Below, one piece after another: positions 44,836 to 55,339 of a stretch of DNA of 64,000 nt. Each line of letters opens with the position of its first letter. Within the stretch, counting starts at the first letter, position 1. Origin of the DNA: Planctomycetales bacterium (GTDB taxonomy: Bacteria > Planctomycetota > Planctomycetia > Pirellulales > Pirellulaceae). The notes beneath the pieces are model-generated. The model saw only the letters and a list, made by a program, of their open reading frames with translations, was not told where the DNA came from and ran no database searches. The stretch lies in contig JAGQOY010000002.1 of assembly GCA_020427005.1 (NCBI GenBank), forward strand, positions 62,001 to 126,000, in the 5' to 3' direction. Position numbers and translations under genes: made by a program.

Positions 44836-44975
44836 ATAACGAATAGAACCCTCTCCATTTGAAGACAGGAGTCCATGCGACTGGCAAGAGTTTCAGCGGA
44901 GCCTCATATTTCGAGACCGAATATTCAGCCCCAATGGCGTTTTTATATTTGCTCCATACCCAAGGAAGCTGCTTT

Positions 44976-45866
44976 ATGTCTGCTCAATTTCTGGATCGAT
45001 CTAGACGCGATTTTTTGTGCAATAGTCTGAAATCTGTGGCTGGTCTTTCAGTGGCCACTCAACTTTCGGGATCGCTGGCGGGCGCACCAAGCGATAGATT
45101 CGAACTGAGCATTCATCAGTTCTCGGTTAAGAAACTAATCGACAATGGCCAACTGGATACCGCCGGATATCCAGCATTCGTGAAGGATCAGTTTGGATTC
45201 ACCAATGTAGAATTCGCGGTTGATTTTTGTGGTGAGTTGTTTCAAGAACCTGCCAAGGGCGAGGCCATCCGGGCAAGATCGGAAAAACTGGGAATCAAGC
45301 ATCGGGTCTTATTGTGCGGCTCCGAGCCACTTGATGCTGCATCGGCAACCGATCGGCAGTCGGCACTTGAGGCTCACTTGCAATGGGCCAAAGTAGCCAC
45401 GCATCTGGGCTGTGAATTCATGCGCGTCCGCGCAGCGAGTGAGGGTGACAAGTCACGTCAATTGGAACATGCGACAAAGGGTATTGGCGCATTGTGTGAT
45501 GCACTGAAGGATTCACCGGTTTCGATTCTGTTAGAGAATATTACGAATTGCTCTAGTGATCCAGATTGGTTGGTTGAATTAGTCAATCGCGTGGGCCAAG
45601 AACGTGTAGGTTTGATCGCCGATTTCGGAAATTTCGAAGGCGATATCTACGAAGGAATGCGACGTTTGTTGCCAGTCACCAAATCCGTTTGCACCAAGTC
45701 GTGGGAATTTGATAGCGACGGAAATGAGACCAAAATTGACTTCAAACGCATGGTGGCCATTGTTAAACAATCGCCATTTCATGGTTGCATTGCCATCGAG
45801 TATCTTGGAGCTGATCCCATTCACGGAGTGCAACAGACGGCAGCGCTGATCAATAAATATAGCTAA
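44976..45866 (+). CDS. Exported sugar phosphate isomerase/epimerase-like TIM barrel
   Basis: 296 residues from the ATG at 44976, with AAGGAAG 6 bases upstream; the open frame extends 39 codons upstream without support. The N-terminus DRSRRDFLCNSLKSVAGLSVATQL is a Tat-type signal. The xylose-isomerase-like AP-endonuclease-2 fold is seen in FTNVEFAVDFCGEL, VSILLENITNCSSDPDWLVEL, VGLIADFGNF and FHGCIAIEYLGADP, which carry metal-binding Glu and Asp. Family members isomerise or epimerise sugars; this one should act outside the cytoplasm. Probably follows apgM by chance rather than function. Confidence 0.88.
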   Translation: MSAQFLDRSRRDFLCNSLKSVAGLSVATQLSGSLAGAPSDRFELSIHQFSVKKLIDNGQLDTAGYPAFVKDQFGFTNVEFAVDFCGELFQEPAKGEAIRARSEKLGIKHRVLLCGSEPLDAASATDRQSALEAHLQWAKVATHLGCEFMRVRAASEGDKSRQLEHATKGIGALCDALKDSPVSILLENITNCSSDPDWLVELVNRVGQERVGLIADFGNFEGDIYEGMRRLLPVTKSVCTKSWEFDSDGNETKIDFKRMVAIVKQSPFHGCIAIEYLGADPIHGVQQTAALINKYS

Positions 45867-45949
45867 GCCCACCTGTCGATCCGTGTGAGCGGTACGATCA
45901 GTAGGTGCGCTACAAAGAACCGTTCAAGTCGGCAGTTTGTCGGCCTGCC

Positions 45950-47251
45950 TTACTGCCTCCAGAACTTTCGATGCCCACCGACCCATACCATTTGAACGCG
46001 CCCGCTGAGCACCTCTCCCTTGAGCGGTGAATTATGGCTGCAAGAGTGTAATTCAGACGGTTCGACGGTCCACTTCGCTCGAGGATCTATAATGATCACG
46101 TCTGCCGCGCTTCCGGGTGTCAAAGTGCCAGCTGGAATCCCCAACACTTTGGCAGGCATATAGGACAGGCATTCGATAGCCCGTGACCACGATAGCTTGT
46201 TTGGTTCGATTAGATAAGTAATCACCTGGGACAAAGCAGTATCCAAAGTGCTCATCCCGAAGGGGGCAGCATCTAGTTCCTGCATTTTCTTTTCAAGGGC
46301 GCGCGGTTGGTGTCCTGCCGTTATGACATCGATAGTCTGATCGTTGAGACCTTCAATTAGGGCGTCAATATGGTCCTGGCTGCGGAGCGGAGGGTTGACC
46401 TTGTAGTTTGAATCAAATGACCTCAGTCGCTCGTCATCGAAGCATAAATTTCCAATTCGCACACCTACAGTCACTTGCGTTCCTCGGTTCTTACTGCGAT
46501 GCACTAATTCCGTACTACCGCGAGTGGAAATGCAGCTGAGGTGTAGCCGACCACCGGTAGTTTCCAATAACCGAAGGTCGCGCGAAGTAGCCAAGTCTTC
46601 AGCCTCAGCGGGCATGGGTGCCAAGGCCACGCTCAATTGCGTTAGACCTTCATGCATAACTCCACCTCGAGTGAGGCTCGGGACTTCGGGGCGATCTAGA
46701 ATGGGCTTGTCGAACATCAAGCAATACTCAAGAGCGCGCCGCAATAACGCAGTATTATTAAGCGGCCGAGGGGAATCGCTGAGCGCAATAGCCCCAGCTT
46801 CAACTAGTGAGCCAATTTCTGCCAGCTCTTCTCCCTCTCGTCCCTTGCTGACACAACCAATAACATAGACGCGGCAGCGATCTGCTCGAGCCGCTTTCTG
46901 ACGCACGAATTCAACCGCGGCGGCGGTATCTATGGGCGGGTCGGTATTGGCTGAGCATGCCAAGGAAGTATAACCCCCGGCCAACGCAGCCTGAGTACCG
47001 GTTTCGATCGTTTCGTCTTCTTCGTGGCCTGGCTCACCCAGCTCCGTGGCCAGGTCAACTAAACCAGGTGCCACAATCCATCCATCAGCGTCGACTCGAT
47101 GACAGTTGTTTGGTAAGTCGCCATCGCTTGGATCGATAGCGGCGACCAGTCCATCGCGAATTAGCAAACGCCCCTTGCGATCTAGGCTCTGAGCAGGATC
47201 AACAATACGGCCATTTTCAATCAGCCATGTAGTATCAGGTACGCGATTCAT
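45950..47251 (-). CDS. pyrC': Catalytically dead dihydroorotase-like protein (PyrC' type)
   Basis: 433 residues with the complete dihydroorotase fold, but the metal ligands are gone. The HxH of DxHVHxREPG is replaced in VDLATELGEPGHEEDETIETG. The CHVST histidine is Cys-Ile in LSCISTRGS. TPHHL is RIGNL, and the catalytic Asp of TDHAP is Gly in AGHQPRA. The gene follows pyrB by 60 bases. In pseudomonads and some others an inactive PyrC' is a structural partner of aspartate carbamoyltransferase, which I take to be its role here. A true dihydroorotase must then lie elsewhere. Confidence 0.87.
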   Translation of the reverse strand: MNRVPDTTWLIENGRIVDPAQSLDRKGRLLIRDGLVAAIDPSDGDLPNNCHRVDADGWIVAPGLVDLATELGEPGHEEDETIETGTQAALAGGYTSLACSANTDPPIDTAAAVEFVRQKAARADRCRVYVIGCVSKGREGEELAEIGSLVEAGAIALSDSPRPLNNTALLRRALEYCLMFDKPILDRPEVPSLTRGGVMHEGLTQLSVALAPMPAEAEDLATSRDLRLLETTGGRLHLSCISTRGSTELVHRSKNRGTQVTVGVRIGNLCFDDERLRSFDSNYKVNPPLRSQDHIDALIEGLNDQTIDVITAGHQPRALEKKMQELDAAPFGMSTLDTALSQVITYLIEPNKLSWSRAIECLSYMPAKVLGIPAGTLTPGSAADVIIIDPRAKWTVEPSELHSCSHNSPLKGEVLSGRVQMVWVGGHRKFWRQ

Positions 47252-47311
47252 AAGTATTTTGTAGTGGAGTTCGAAGTTGCAGTTATCTAGACATGAACAT
47301 GATTGAGCATA

Positions 47312-48295
47312 TCAGAATTGGGTACTCGCGCTGTCTGTACACTGTCCAAGGAGTAACCAAAGAGCGGCCATACGGACGGCAATCCCGTTGCTTACCTGTT
47401 GGAGAATCACCGAATGTGGTCCATCGGCAACTTCAGGAGTAATCTCGACACCGCGATTAATGGGGCCGGGTGCCATGATCAAAATGTCCGGTTTGCTACG
47501 TCGCATGCGTTGGCTGTTCATGGCGTACAACAACGCGTATTCGCGCACAGACGGAAACGGGCGAGTCGCTTGTCTTTCAAATTGAATTCGCAAAAGGTTG
47601 AGCACGTCACACCTCGGCAATATATCGTCCAGGTGATACGCCACTTCGACACCAAGAGATTCCCACTGTTTCGATACTAGAGTGGCAGGACCACATACGA
47701 TAACGTGTGCCCCGAGTTTCTTGAGTCCCCAGATATTCGAGCGAGCAGTCCGGGAGTGGGCAATATCCCCTACCAGGGCTACGGTGAGTCCCTTGAGTGA
47801 TCCGCGATGCTGGCGTATTGTGAGAATGTCTAGTAAGCCCTGCGTTGGATGTTCATGCGGTCCATCCCCTGCATTCAATACGCTGCAGTCTAGATGCCTG
47901 GCCAACAATTGAGCAGTACCGGGAGTCGCATGGCGAACTACAACCGCGTCAGCTCCCATGGATTCAATTGTTTTGGCAGTGTCGATAAATGTCTCACCCT
48001 TGGCGACCGAAGATCCCGATGACGAAAATTCAATCGTATCCGCTCCCAACCGTTTGGCAGCCAGTGAAAAGCTATTTCGAGTTCGAGTACTGTTCTCAAA
48101 GAACAGGTTCGCGACCGTGAAACCAGTTAGAAGGGGCAGCTTGGAGCCACCTCCCCGAAAGTAATTGGAAAACCCTTCAGCTATATCCAGCAGTGTCGTA
48201 ATCTCACCAGCGGAAAGATTCTCTAAGCCCAGTAGATGCCGATGTTGCCAGCTTGCTGGGTACTTAGGTAACACGAAATCACTTGCGTGTGACAT
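47312..48295 (-). CDS. pyrB: Aspartate carbamoyltransferase catalytic subunit
   Basis: 327 residues. It makes carbamoyl aspartate in pyrimidine synthesis. The carbamoyl-phosphate loop [12 protein letters not shown] is near 65-76, the HPTQGLLD stretch near 147, the aspartate-binding region around [20 protein letters not shown] near 235, and [12 protein letters not shown] near 283. The N-terminus [15 protein letters not shown] is that of pyrC'-partnered enzymes. No pyrR or regulatory pyrI is adjacent; the PyrC'-like protein downstream is the likely partner. Confidence 0.96.
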   Translation of the reverse strand: MSHASDFVLPKYPASWQHRHLLGLENLSAGEITTLLDIAEGFSNYFRGGGSKLPLLTGFTVANLFFENSTRTRNSFSLAAKRLGADTIEFSSSGSSVAKGETFIDTAKTIESMGADAVVVRHATPGTAQLLARHLDCSVLNAGDGPHEHPTQGLLDILTIRQHRGSLKGLTVALVGDIAHSRTARSNIWGLKKLGAHVIVCGPATLVSKQWESLGVEVAYHLDDILPRCDVLNLLRIQFERQATRPFPSVREYALLYAMNSQRMRRSKPDILIMAPGPINRGVEITPEVADGPHSVILQQVSNGIAVRMAALWLLLGQCTDSASTQF

Positions 48296-48484
48296 GGATC
48301 CGATGCCTAATTCACTCTGGTGTGTTTGACTTGGGGCCGACCGTACTTACTTTGTCCTAAGAACTTTTGTTCATGATGCTGACAATCTAATCCAATTTAA
48401 GAATTCACTACAGACCGGGTAGGATCCCCCAGGGCGCAAGGTCTGAAGATAAGCGTTGTCTGGGAGGGAACTTATCCTTGAAAA

Positions 48485-48530
48485 GGCCGGACATATGGGT
48501 AACACATGTTCGGAGACATAGGTGACACTC
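48485..48530. mobile_element. Possible insertion-sequence end remnant
   Basis: Two related direct repeats, GACATATGGGTAACAC (48490-48505) and GACATAGGTGACAC (48515-48528), lie close together in the 301-base gap between pyrB and the HlyD gene. Such GACATAGGTGACAC pairs resemble the ends of some IS481/IS3-type elements as I recall them. No transposase is present. The rest of the gap shows nothing. Confidence 0.4.
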
Positions 48531-48596
48531 AGTCTATTGTTCTTCGCGGAGATTGGGCAGACACACTACTGCTGTCAACCAACAATCGCATTCATC

Positions 48597-49904
48597 CTAA
48601 CGGCGCGAGACCCAGGACCCATCTCGTATCATATCGCTAGGATGAATAATGACTTCGGCGTCCGGCTCAATGCCGGAAAGGACCTCTGCTTCTAGGTCAT
48701 TGCTACTGCCGACCTCCACGGGAATAAGCACTGCTTTCTGATCACGTACAACAAACACGTGCCACATGGATTCAACGCGGAATAACGCACTAGTGGGTAG
48801 CTTAAGCGTATCCGGAGAGTCAGATACTACGATGCGTGCTTCGACTCGAAAGCCATCTCCTAGCTGCTCGCGGGCTTCCTTCGAGCCCCGAAAATCGACA
48901 ATTACATTCACACGTTGTTCCTCGACCCCGAGTGCGGAGAATTTGGTAAAACCGGATGGTTCGACTACACGGACCTCACCTTGCAGTCGTTCACTGCCTC
49001 CCCAGTGGTCAAACCATACCTCTGCGCCCGGTGCAATGCGCACGGCGTCATTTGACAGAACATCGATCACGGCCTCGAGGTCGGTGGGATCACCAATTTC
49101 CAGAATGGATTCACCGGCATTTAGGACGGCCGCGCTTTCCCGGTAGACACGCAGAACTCGCCCGTCGATCGGTGCCTTGATTTCTAACTCCATGGAAGTA
49201 TTTTCGCCTGGAGAATTCTGAGGAGGGCTGGTCAGTAAGAGAGCCGATCGTTCCAACTCCAACTCGTAGTTGGCGATGTCAACTCGAATATTGGCCGTAT
49301 GAAGCGTTTCCGTGCGTAATCGGACTTCCAATTCATGTTGCTCTAATTCGGACGCGGAAATAGCCTGACTCGTCACGAGGGACCTAAGTCTAGCCAATTC
49401 CCTTTCGGCGTACTCCAATGCCGTGCGGCTGCTCTCAAGTTCAGATTCGGTCGCGTCCAATCGTCTTTCTGCTGCATGCACTCTAGCTTCGGCTTGCGCC
49501 ACGGCCCGAGGGTCAAGCAAACTAGGATCAGTTGCCTGTAGGGTGGCTAATGTGGTTACGTTGGCCGTTACAACGTCTCCTACTTCCAATTGCACGCGTC
49601 CCAGCTGGCCAGTCAAGGGTGTAGAAACGATGTAGCGTTCTTTGATACGTGTGACACCATCTTCGTTGACGGAAACGGTAAGCCGTCCGTTGTTTACGAT
49701 CGCGGTATCGATCAGCACAGGTTGAGGACGAAGAGCCAAATAAACAGCACTCGCCAAACCGATAACTAACAGACTCCAGATGATAAGCCGACCAATCATT
49801 TTTAACATATGTCTATCCACCCTTTGAGTCGTCCTGACGAGTGCGATTGAACCTCCCGAGCGAGTATCTTTCAGCTGGTTTTCCGGCTGTCGATTTCTAT
49901 TCAC
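48597..49904 (-). CDS. HlyD-family membrane fusion protein
   Basis: 435 residues from a GTG that overlaps the permease stop by 8 bases; an ATG at 49808 with GGGTGG upstream would give 403 residues and is an equal candidate. One N-terminal membrane helix (LIIWSLLVIGLASAVYLAL), a lipoyl-like half (ITPLTGQL-type region at TPLTGQLGRVQLEVGD), a long coiled coil near 130-215 (ARVHAAERRLDATESELES), the second half IKAPIDGRVLRVYRES, then beta-barrel and membrane-proximal domains. It links an inner-membrane exporter to the outer membrane. Last gene of the ATPase-permease-fusion-protein operon. Confidence 0.92.
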   Translation of the reverse strand: MNRNRQPENQLKDTRSGGSIALVRTTQRVDRHMLKMIGRLIIWSLLVIGLASAVYLALRPQPVLIDTAIVNNGRLTVSVNEDGVTRIKERYIVSTPLTGQLGRVQLEVGDVVTANVTTLATLQATDPSLLDPRAVAQAEARVHAAERRLDATESELESSRTALEYAERELARLRSLVTSQAISASELEQHELEVRLRTETLHTANIRVDIANYELELERSALLLTSPPQNSPGENTSMELEIKAPIDGRVLRVYRESAAVLNAGESILEIGDPTDLEAVIDVLSNDAVRIAPGAEVWFDHWGGSERLQGEVRVVEPSGFTKFSALGVEEQRVNVIVDFRGSKEAREQLGDGFRVEARIVVSDSPDTLKLPTSALFRVESMWHVFVVRDQKAVLIPVEVGSSNDLEAEVLSGIEPDAEVIIHPSDMIRDGSWVSRR

Positions 49905-52260
49905 GACTTTTCAGTACTTCAACAATCTTAATTTGCTGTAAACGTATCCAAACTACTACACTGCTGGCGGCTGCCGCCAATAACGTAATAACAGTCACCA
50001 ATGCAAATGAGGCAGGTCGAATCGCGAGGGGAATGCGAAACTGCAAGGATTCGAAACCTTGCACCATCGCATAACAGAAGGTAAATCCGATGCCCAGTCC
50101 AACTGGAATGGCTATGAAGGTCAATAAAGCCAATTCTCCCAGTAAAAGTGTTGATACTTCCCAACGAGAAAAGCCAATAACGCGCAGCGTAGAGAGCTCT
50201 CGACAACGTTCATCTAAGGCGACACGAGCCGTATTGTAGACAACTCCTACCGCGATAATCGAAGCAAAAATGATATTGATCACCTGAAACTTAAACAAGT
50301 TCTCACCTATCGTTTGTATGAACTGGTCTATCGTAGCTTGCTTGACCAACACGGACGCGATTCGCGGCATGCGCTTAAGATGATCATACAATTGCTCAAG
50401 AGCCAGCGAGTCTACCGACAGGAATCCGCCGTTGATGATACGGCTCTCGTGCAATTGATGATGCAAGTAATCTTCATCGCAATATGCGTTGAGGCCAACA
50501 TACTCGCGAGATACTCCTACTACGGGAAGTTGTAGCACTGGCCGCTGGCCTTGCATAACTTCAACTGAAATGAATTGCCCTACCGAAACATCCAGCAAAT
50601 TGGCCAAGGAGTCCGATAACACGAGTCCACTTGGGGGTAGTCGTATTGGGCGTTCATTGGCGTCTAGTAAGCGAAATAGGTCCCTTCTATCCCCCAAACC
50701 CATAATCGCCGTGCGACGTTCATGTTGTTTGTTTTTGAGCTTAACCGGCACAATGCGCAGAGCCTCAACTGCTTGCACTCCCGGCAAATGCTGCAAGTCA
50801 AAGATCGCTTCTCTGGAGACATCTTCTTTAAAGGTGACCTGGATATCGTGCCGCTGTGCCGTACGAAACTGGAAGTTGATGAGGTAATCGATTGCATCTG
50901 GAGAAAAATTACCCATCAATAGAATTGCTGCCGCTGCTGCAATTCCAAGTACTGAGAAAAGGGAACTCAACGGTCGGCGTTCGACTTGACGTAGAATCAT
51001 GCGAACCGAAAGCGGCATCAGCCAAGTTAAACCCAATCGTTCGACGACCGAACGACGATACCTGCTAGGAGCAGCTGGACGCATTGCCTCGGCTGGCATC
51101 ATGCGAAGTAGCGAATATACTGCCCGCATGGAACCCAAAAGAGATGCGGCTAGGCTGGTTGCAAATGCCAAACCAATAGATTGCCAATGTATCCGCATTG
51201 TAAACTGTGGAAACCGATAAAATTCGGCGTAGAGGTTCGCCAGTTGTTTGGCCAGCAATAGACCCACCACAATGCCCAGTAAAGTGCCAACCAAGGCGAT
51301 CAGGATGGCAGTAAAGGCATAGTGCCAGGAAATTGTCCAAGAATCAAAACCGAAGGCTTTTAGTGTGGCGATTATTTCGCGTTGCGTACCAATTCTCCGA
51401 ATAAGTACTACATTCAGCAGAAACGCAGCGACACCCAGAAAGATGGCTGGAGCCACGACGGCCATGCCTTCCAATTGTTTCAGTTCTTCATTAAGAAACG
51501 AAGCTGATAGCTGATCTTTTCTTGCGTAGGCACCAGAGCAACCGAACTGGTTCAATAGTCGATCGACGCCATCCAAGATTTCATCCAATTGGGCTGCGTG
51601 CAGAGTCCGTAGACTAACATCATTGAAGGCACCCTGCATATCAAAGGCTGCTTCCAGATGGTTTGCGCTTGCCCATAAGACCGAAAATCGTTTGGGGTCG
51701 GGCATGATATCGCCGGGGCGGATTTGAAATACGTATTCGGGTGAAAGTCCCACTCCCACAATCCGATACTTTTGCAGGCGACCATTTAGGATGGCCGACA
51801 ACGTATCCCCTAGTCGCAGTAGATTTGCCTCGAAAAAGGCCTCACTCACGACTACTTCGTCGGCTGCATCTGCTTCCGGAAATCGTCCCGACCTCAGATA
51901 GACGGTGTTAAGGGATGATTGCTTTTTGGAATTCCAAGAGATTAGACGACCCGTTGCTGGTTCAAGCAGTCCAGGAACGTCCAGGGTCACATCGGCCACG
52001 ACTCGTGTATCCACGTTGGCTACACCTTCCATCTTCTCCAGACGGGCTACTATAGAATTAGGCGCACGCCTGACGGTAGCAAATACATCTGCGAATCGGT
52101 ACCGATCATAGTAGGTGTCGCGAGTGGACCGCAGAAATTCCAAAGTACTGAGCGACATGACAAAAACCGCCACCCCAGCAGCAACTACGGCGGCAATTGC
52201 AGCAGCCTGGCTCTTTATTTCAAATAGCTCGCGCCAGAACTTAACGTGAAGCGTTTTCAT
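49897..52260 (-). CDS. ABC transporter permease with two FtsX domains
   Basis: 787 residues. An N-terminal helix (AAAIAAVVAAGVAVFVMSL) precedes a periplasmic domain and a first FtsX core (LLNVVLIRRIGTQREIIATLKAFGF near 285). A link helix (LSSLFSVLGIAAAAAILL near 430) follows, then a second periplasmic domain and a second FtsX core (IINIIFASIIAVGVVYNTARVALDERCRELSTLRVIGF near 670). The duplicated layout matches large MacB/LolCE-like exporters of lipids or peptides. It lies 30 bases after its ATPase gene. Confidence 0.93.
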   Translation of the reverse strand: MKTLHVKFWRELFEIKSQAAAIAAVVAAGVAVFVMSLSTLEFLRSTRDTYYDRYRFADVFATVRRAPNSIVARLEKMEGVANVDTRVVADVTLDVPGLLEPATGRLISWNSKKQSSLNTVYLRSGRFPEADAADEVVVSEAFFEANLLRLGDTLSAILNGRLQKYRIVGVGLSPEYVFQIRPGDIMPDPKRFSVLWASANHLEAAFDMQGAFNDVSLRTLHAAQLDEILDGVDRLLNQFGCSGAYARKDQLSASFLNEELKQLEGMAVVAPAIFLGVAAFLLNVVLIRRIGTQREIIATLKAFGFDSWTISWHYAFTAILIALVGTLLGIVVGLLLAKQLANLYAEFYRFPQFTMRIHWQSIGLAFATSLAASLLGSMRAVYSLLRMMPAEAMRPAAPSRYRRSVVERLGLTWLMPLSVRMILRQVERRPLSSLFSVLGIAAAAAILLMGNFSPDAIDYLINFQFRTAQRHDIQVTFKEDVSREAIFDLQHLPGVQAVEALRIVPVKLKNKQHERRTAIMGLGDRRDLFRLLDANERPIRLPPSGLVLSDSLANLLDVSVGQFISVEVMQGQRPVLQLPVVGVSREYVGLNAYCDEDYLHHQLHESRIINGGFLSVDSLALEQLYDHLKRMPRIASVLVKQATIDQFIQTIGENLFKFQVINIIFASIIAVGVVYNTARVALDERCRELSTLRVIGFSRWEVSTLLLGELALLTFIAIPVGLGIGFTFCYAMVQGFESLQFRIPLAIRPASFALVTVITLLAAAASSVVVWIRLQQIKIVEVLKSRE

Positions 52261-52290
52261 GTATGCAAGGAGATTGCAAGCAACGGATTT

Positions 52291-52995
52291 CTACCAATGA
52301 ATTTCATTTAGAGCTCTCTTTTTAAGCACTCCATGATCGCTGGCAATTTGCCCGTCGCTCATTGTGACAACTCGATCGGCGATATCGCCGATCGCAACAT
52401 TATGAGTGATGATGACCGTGGTTGTATTTAACTCGCGATGGATTCGATCAATGGCACTGAGAACAGTAATACCAGTCGCCGCATCCAATGCGCCCGTTGG
52501 TTCGTCACATAGAAGTACATCAGGGCATTTGGCGATTGCGCGGGCAATGGCTACCCGTTGTTGCTGGCCGCCTGAGAGTTGAGAAGGGAAATGTTCGCCG
52601 CGATCTGCCATGCCAACCAAATCCAGCGCCTCCATGGGATTCAGTGCCCGTGGAGATATTTCGGTAACCAAACTCACATTTTCGCGAGCCGTTAGGCTGG
52701 GAATTAGGTTGTAGAACTGGAAAACGAAACCAACAGATTCTCGGCGATAATTGGTAAGGACGCGTTCCGAGGCTGCTGTGAGTTCGGTCTTTCGAAACAT
52801 GACGCTGCCCGTTGTAGGCGTGTCAAGTCCTCCCAAGATATTCAATAGAGTGGATTTTCCACTGCCGCTGGGACCAAGTAACACAGTAAACTGGCCCTCG
52901 GTAATATTCAGACTAACACCTCTCAAAGCATGTACCGAAACTTCCCCCATTACGTAGGTCTTGGTGACTTCCCGAACCTCGAAGATGCCGTCCAT
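52291..52995 (-). CDS. ABC transporter ATPase, LolD/MacB type
   Basis: 234 residues. Walker [13 protein letters not shown] near 38, Q-loop [17 protein letters not shown] near 91 (the FQxxNLxP form of LolD/MacB), signature [15 protein letters not shown] near 140, Walker [13 protein letters not shown] and switch His in IITHN. It drives the FtsX-type permease downstream. An AGGA lies 5 bases before the ATG. The 47-base gap to ispH suggests possible read-through from the ispH side. Confidence 0.94.
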   Translation of the reverse strand: MDGIFEVREVTKTYVMGEVSVHALRGVSLNITEGQFTVLLGPSGSGKSTLLNILGGLDTPTTGSVMFRKTELTAASERVLTNYRRESVGFVFQFYNLIPSLTARENVSLVTEISPRALNPMEALDLVGMADRGEHFPSQLSGGQQQRVAIARAIAKCPDVLLCDEPTGALDAATGITVLSAIDRIHRELNTTTVIITHNVAIGDIADRVVTMSDGQIASDHGVLKKRALNEIHW

Positions 52996-53042
52996 TTGTT
53001 CCTGCGTCTGACTTTCGAATATTCGAGCTATCGAGCGAGAAG

Positions 53043-53981
53043 TTACCGTACCTGAGGCAATTGCCTTAACGCCTTGGGGAGTGGAAAGTGAACTTCTTCC
53101 TCGCGAATAGTTTCAATAGATACGTTGGCGGAAAAACTATCGACTAGCCATTGAACGGTCTCTTGGACGACCGATTCCGGTGCGCTGGCACCCGCGGTTA
53201 CCATCACTCGTTGTACATCTGTAAACCATTCACGACGCAAATCTTGAGTGCCATCTATTAAGTAGGCCCGTTGTCCTTGTTCGATAGCCAGTTCACGCAG
53301 GCGTAGACTATTGCTGCTGTTCTGGCTGCCTACTACGAGGACTACATCGACGCGTGGACTTATCAGACGTACTGCCTCCTGGCGGTTCTGAGTGGCATAG
53401 CAAATATCCTCCTTGGGAGGATTTTCGATCCAGGGGAACCTTTCACGCAGTCGCCGAATAATTCGTCCGGCATCATCGACACTCAGGGTCGTCTGCGTTA
53501 GGTAGGCTAACTTTGTCTGTGGTTCGAACTCAAGCTGGTCGACAGAGCTTTCGTCTTCGACAAGCAGGATCGCTTCCGGCGCTTCTCCCATTGTCCCAAT
53601 GACCTCATCATGGCCATCGTGGCCAATCAGCAGAATCGTATAACCTCCTTTTGCGTATTTGATCGCTTCCAAATGGACCTTGGTAACTAATGGGCAGGTG
53701 GCGTCGATTGCAAACAGCCGACGCTCTTGCGCTACTCGGCGCACTTCCGGGGCGACGCCATGCGCGGAAAACAGCACCGTAGAACCCTCAGGAATTTCGC
53801 TTAGGTGATCGACGAAAATCACTCCCTGGCGCTCGAAAGAGTGAACTACGAATTGATTATGGACAATCTCGTGGTACACATAAATGGGTGGTCCGAAATG
53901 GTCCAAGGCCAGTTGCAGGCTAGTCACTGCCATATTGACCCCGGCACAAAATCCGCGTGGGGCCGCCAAGATCACTTCCAT
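53043..53981 (-). CDS. ispH: 4-hydroxy-3-methylbut-2-enyl diphosphate reductase
   Basis: 312 residues from the ATG at 53981; the frame runs 29 codons upstream into the M48 gene and is not used. Last step of the MEP isoprenoid route, making IPP and DMAPP with a [4Fe-4S] cluster. Cluster cysteines: C12 in [17 protein letters not shown] near 99 and [12 protein letters not shown] near 200. [16 protein letters not shown] carries the catalytic glutamate, and [11 protein letters not shown] near 228 the substrate-binding serines. Sits 41 bases after the M48 gene. Confidence 0.95.
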   Translation of the reverse strand: MEVILAAPRGFCAGVNMAVTSLQLALDHFGPPIYVYHEIVHNQFVVHSFERQGVIFVDHLSEIPEGSTVLFSAHGVAPEVRRVAQERRLFAIDATCPLVTKVHLEAIKYAKGGYTILLIGHDGHDEVIGTMGEAPEAILLVEDESSVDQLEFEPQTKLAYLTQTTLSVDDAGRIIRRLRERFPWIENPPKEDICYATQNRQEAVRLISPRVDVVLVVGSQNSSNSLRLRELAIEQGQRAYLIDGTQDLRREWFTDVQRVMVTAGASAPESVVQETVQWLVDSFSANVSIETIREEEVHFPLPKALRQLPQVR

Positions 53982-54022
53982 ATTTTTAATTTCAAGTTCG
54001 GTGTTGATTCGACGGCCAAGTT

Positions 54023-55339
54023 TTACCAGCCGGTTCGCGTAAACTCTATATCTCGTCGGTTGTACCACAAAAACAAAATGCGGTCACGAAACGGAGGATG
54101 GTAGTCGTATTGTAATCCGATTTCTGTGAGAAGCCGAAATAGTGGTGCATTCGGTTGGGCCATTATCAGCTCAATGAGATTTCCTACGGTGTATTCATCA
54201 AACAAAGAATCAGTACCCGAGGGCAGTAACTCCTCCCAGGCTAAGCGCGGAAGAGTTTCGAGAATTTCCAGTTTTTGTAACTCTGCTTCCAACTCTTCGT
54301 CGAGCGCAGCGTGGGTACCACTATTCCAGGCATAATCTAAAAAACCTGTCAAAGAAACATTCTTGGAACGATCGGCACGCTTGGCGATTTCGCGTTCCAC
54401 AGACTTCAAAAGTTCTTCACGAGAAACTGAACCGAATGGAATTGCTTGCTGCACCGCTTGCAATACGGATTGGGAACTCAATTCTCCACGGCGTGCTTCA
54501 AGAATGGCATGTTTCTGTATTTGTTGCTGCATTTCAGCTTCTAGTCCAATCTTCAGCAGACCATTAATGGAAGTCAGCACACTAGAGGCCTGTGATCCGT
54601 AGCTGTCGCACAAATATTCGATTTTGGGTCCGACGCTCACCCACAGGCTGCCGTCGATCTTGCCTAGCAAACTGGCACATGCCGCAGAAAGAATCAAGCT
54701 TAGAAAAGAGCTCATACCGGTCCATTGTCCAATCAGCAGGCCCAGCATGGCACCTAAAGTTAAGGACAGTATCATTAATCGCGAGTTGAGCAAATAATAT
54801 TTGCTGTAATGTCCTAGTTCATGCCCCATCAAATCCTGTAACTCATCGGGAGTCAATCGGTGCAGTACTTGGCGGTTCAAGTAAATTCCATTTAATGAGC
54901 GCACAAGTCCCAACAGGCCCAGTCGGACAGAACTTGCATTGAGAGTTTTATCGGGAGTAATAAAGACTCGTGGATGAGGTTTCGGGATGCCAAGACGCCG
55001 AACCGTTTCTTGGAAAATGCTCAGCAGTCGATGTTTGTCGTATTGTCCGAAGCGTGTCGTCTCTTTCAGAGCCCCAATTTCCTTCTTGTTCTGAGTCCAA
55101 AGTCGAAGAATGGATATGATTGGTTGTCCGACTACCAAGCCAATGGCGACGGAAGAGGTTAGAGGTGCCAGCAGCACGGCTGGCCAGTCGATCATGTAAC
55201 CTACAACCGCCATGCAAACGACTTGTAGAACCAGCCACAAGAAACCGATCCGATTGGTAGTAGCAAGGTCGTCGACAAGTTCCTGTAATTTGGGTATTGG
55301 TTTGCCATTGGTTGCCATTGGCCTACGATCAATTGGCAT
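54023..55339 (-). CDS. M48 family membrane metallopeptidase
   Basis: 438 residues from the ATG at 55339, preceded by GAGAGGGT; the frame is open 71 codons upstream but overlaps the AIM24 gene. Zinc motif HELGH in LMGHELGHYSKYY near 175, third ligand in KIEYLCDSYGSQ near 250. Two pairs of helices (FLWLVLQVVCMAVVGYM, LTSSVAIGLVVG; LGAMLGLLIGQW, SFLSLILSAACASLLG) place it in the inner membrane, as in HtpX/CAAX-type peptidases. Probably membrane protein quality control. Confidence 0.88.
   Translation of the reverse strand: MPIDRRPMATNGKPIPKLQELVDDLATTNRIGFLWLVLQVVCMAVVGYMIDWPAVLLAPLTSSVAIGLVVGQPIISILRLWTQNKKEIGALKETTRFGQYDKHRLLSIFQETVRRLGIPKPHPRVFITPDKTLNASSVRLGLLGLVRSLNGIYLNRQVLHRLTPDELQDLMGHELGHYSKYYLLNSRLMILSLTLGAMLGLLIGQWTGMSSFLSLILSAACASLLGKIDGSLWVSVGPKIEYLCDSYGSQASSVLTSINGLLKIGLEAEMQQQIQKHAILEARRGELSSQSVLQAVQQAIPFGSVSREELLKSVEREIAKRADRSKNVSLTGFLDYAWNSGTHAALDEELEAELQKLEILETLPRLAWEELLPSGTDSLFDEYTVGNLIELIMAQPNAPLFRLLTEIGLQYDYHPPFRDRILFLWYNRRDIEFTRTGW

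Noticed and set aside
53982..54068. 29-codon upstream extension of ispH
   Set aside because: It runs into the M48 gene, and IspH proteins begin at the [12 protein letters not shown] position.
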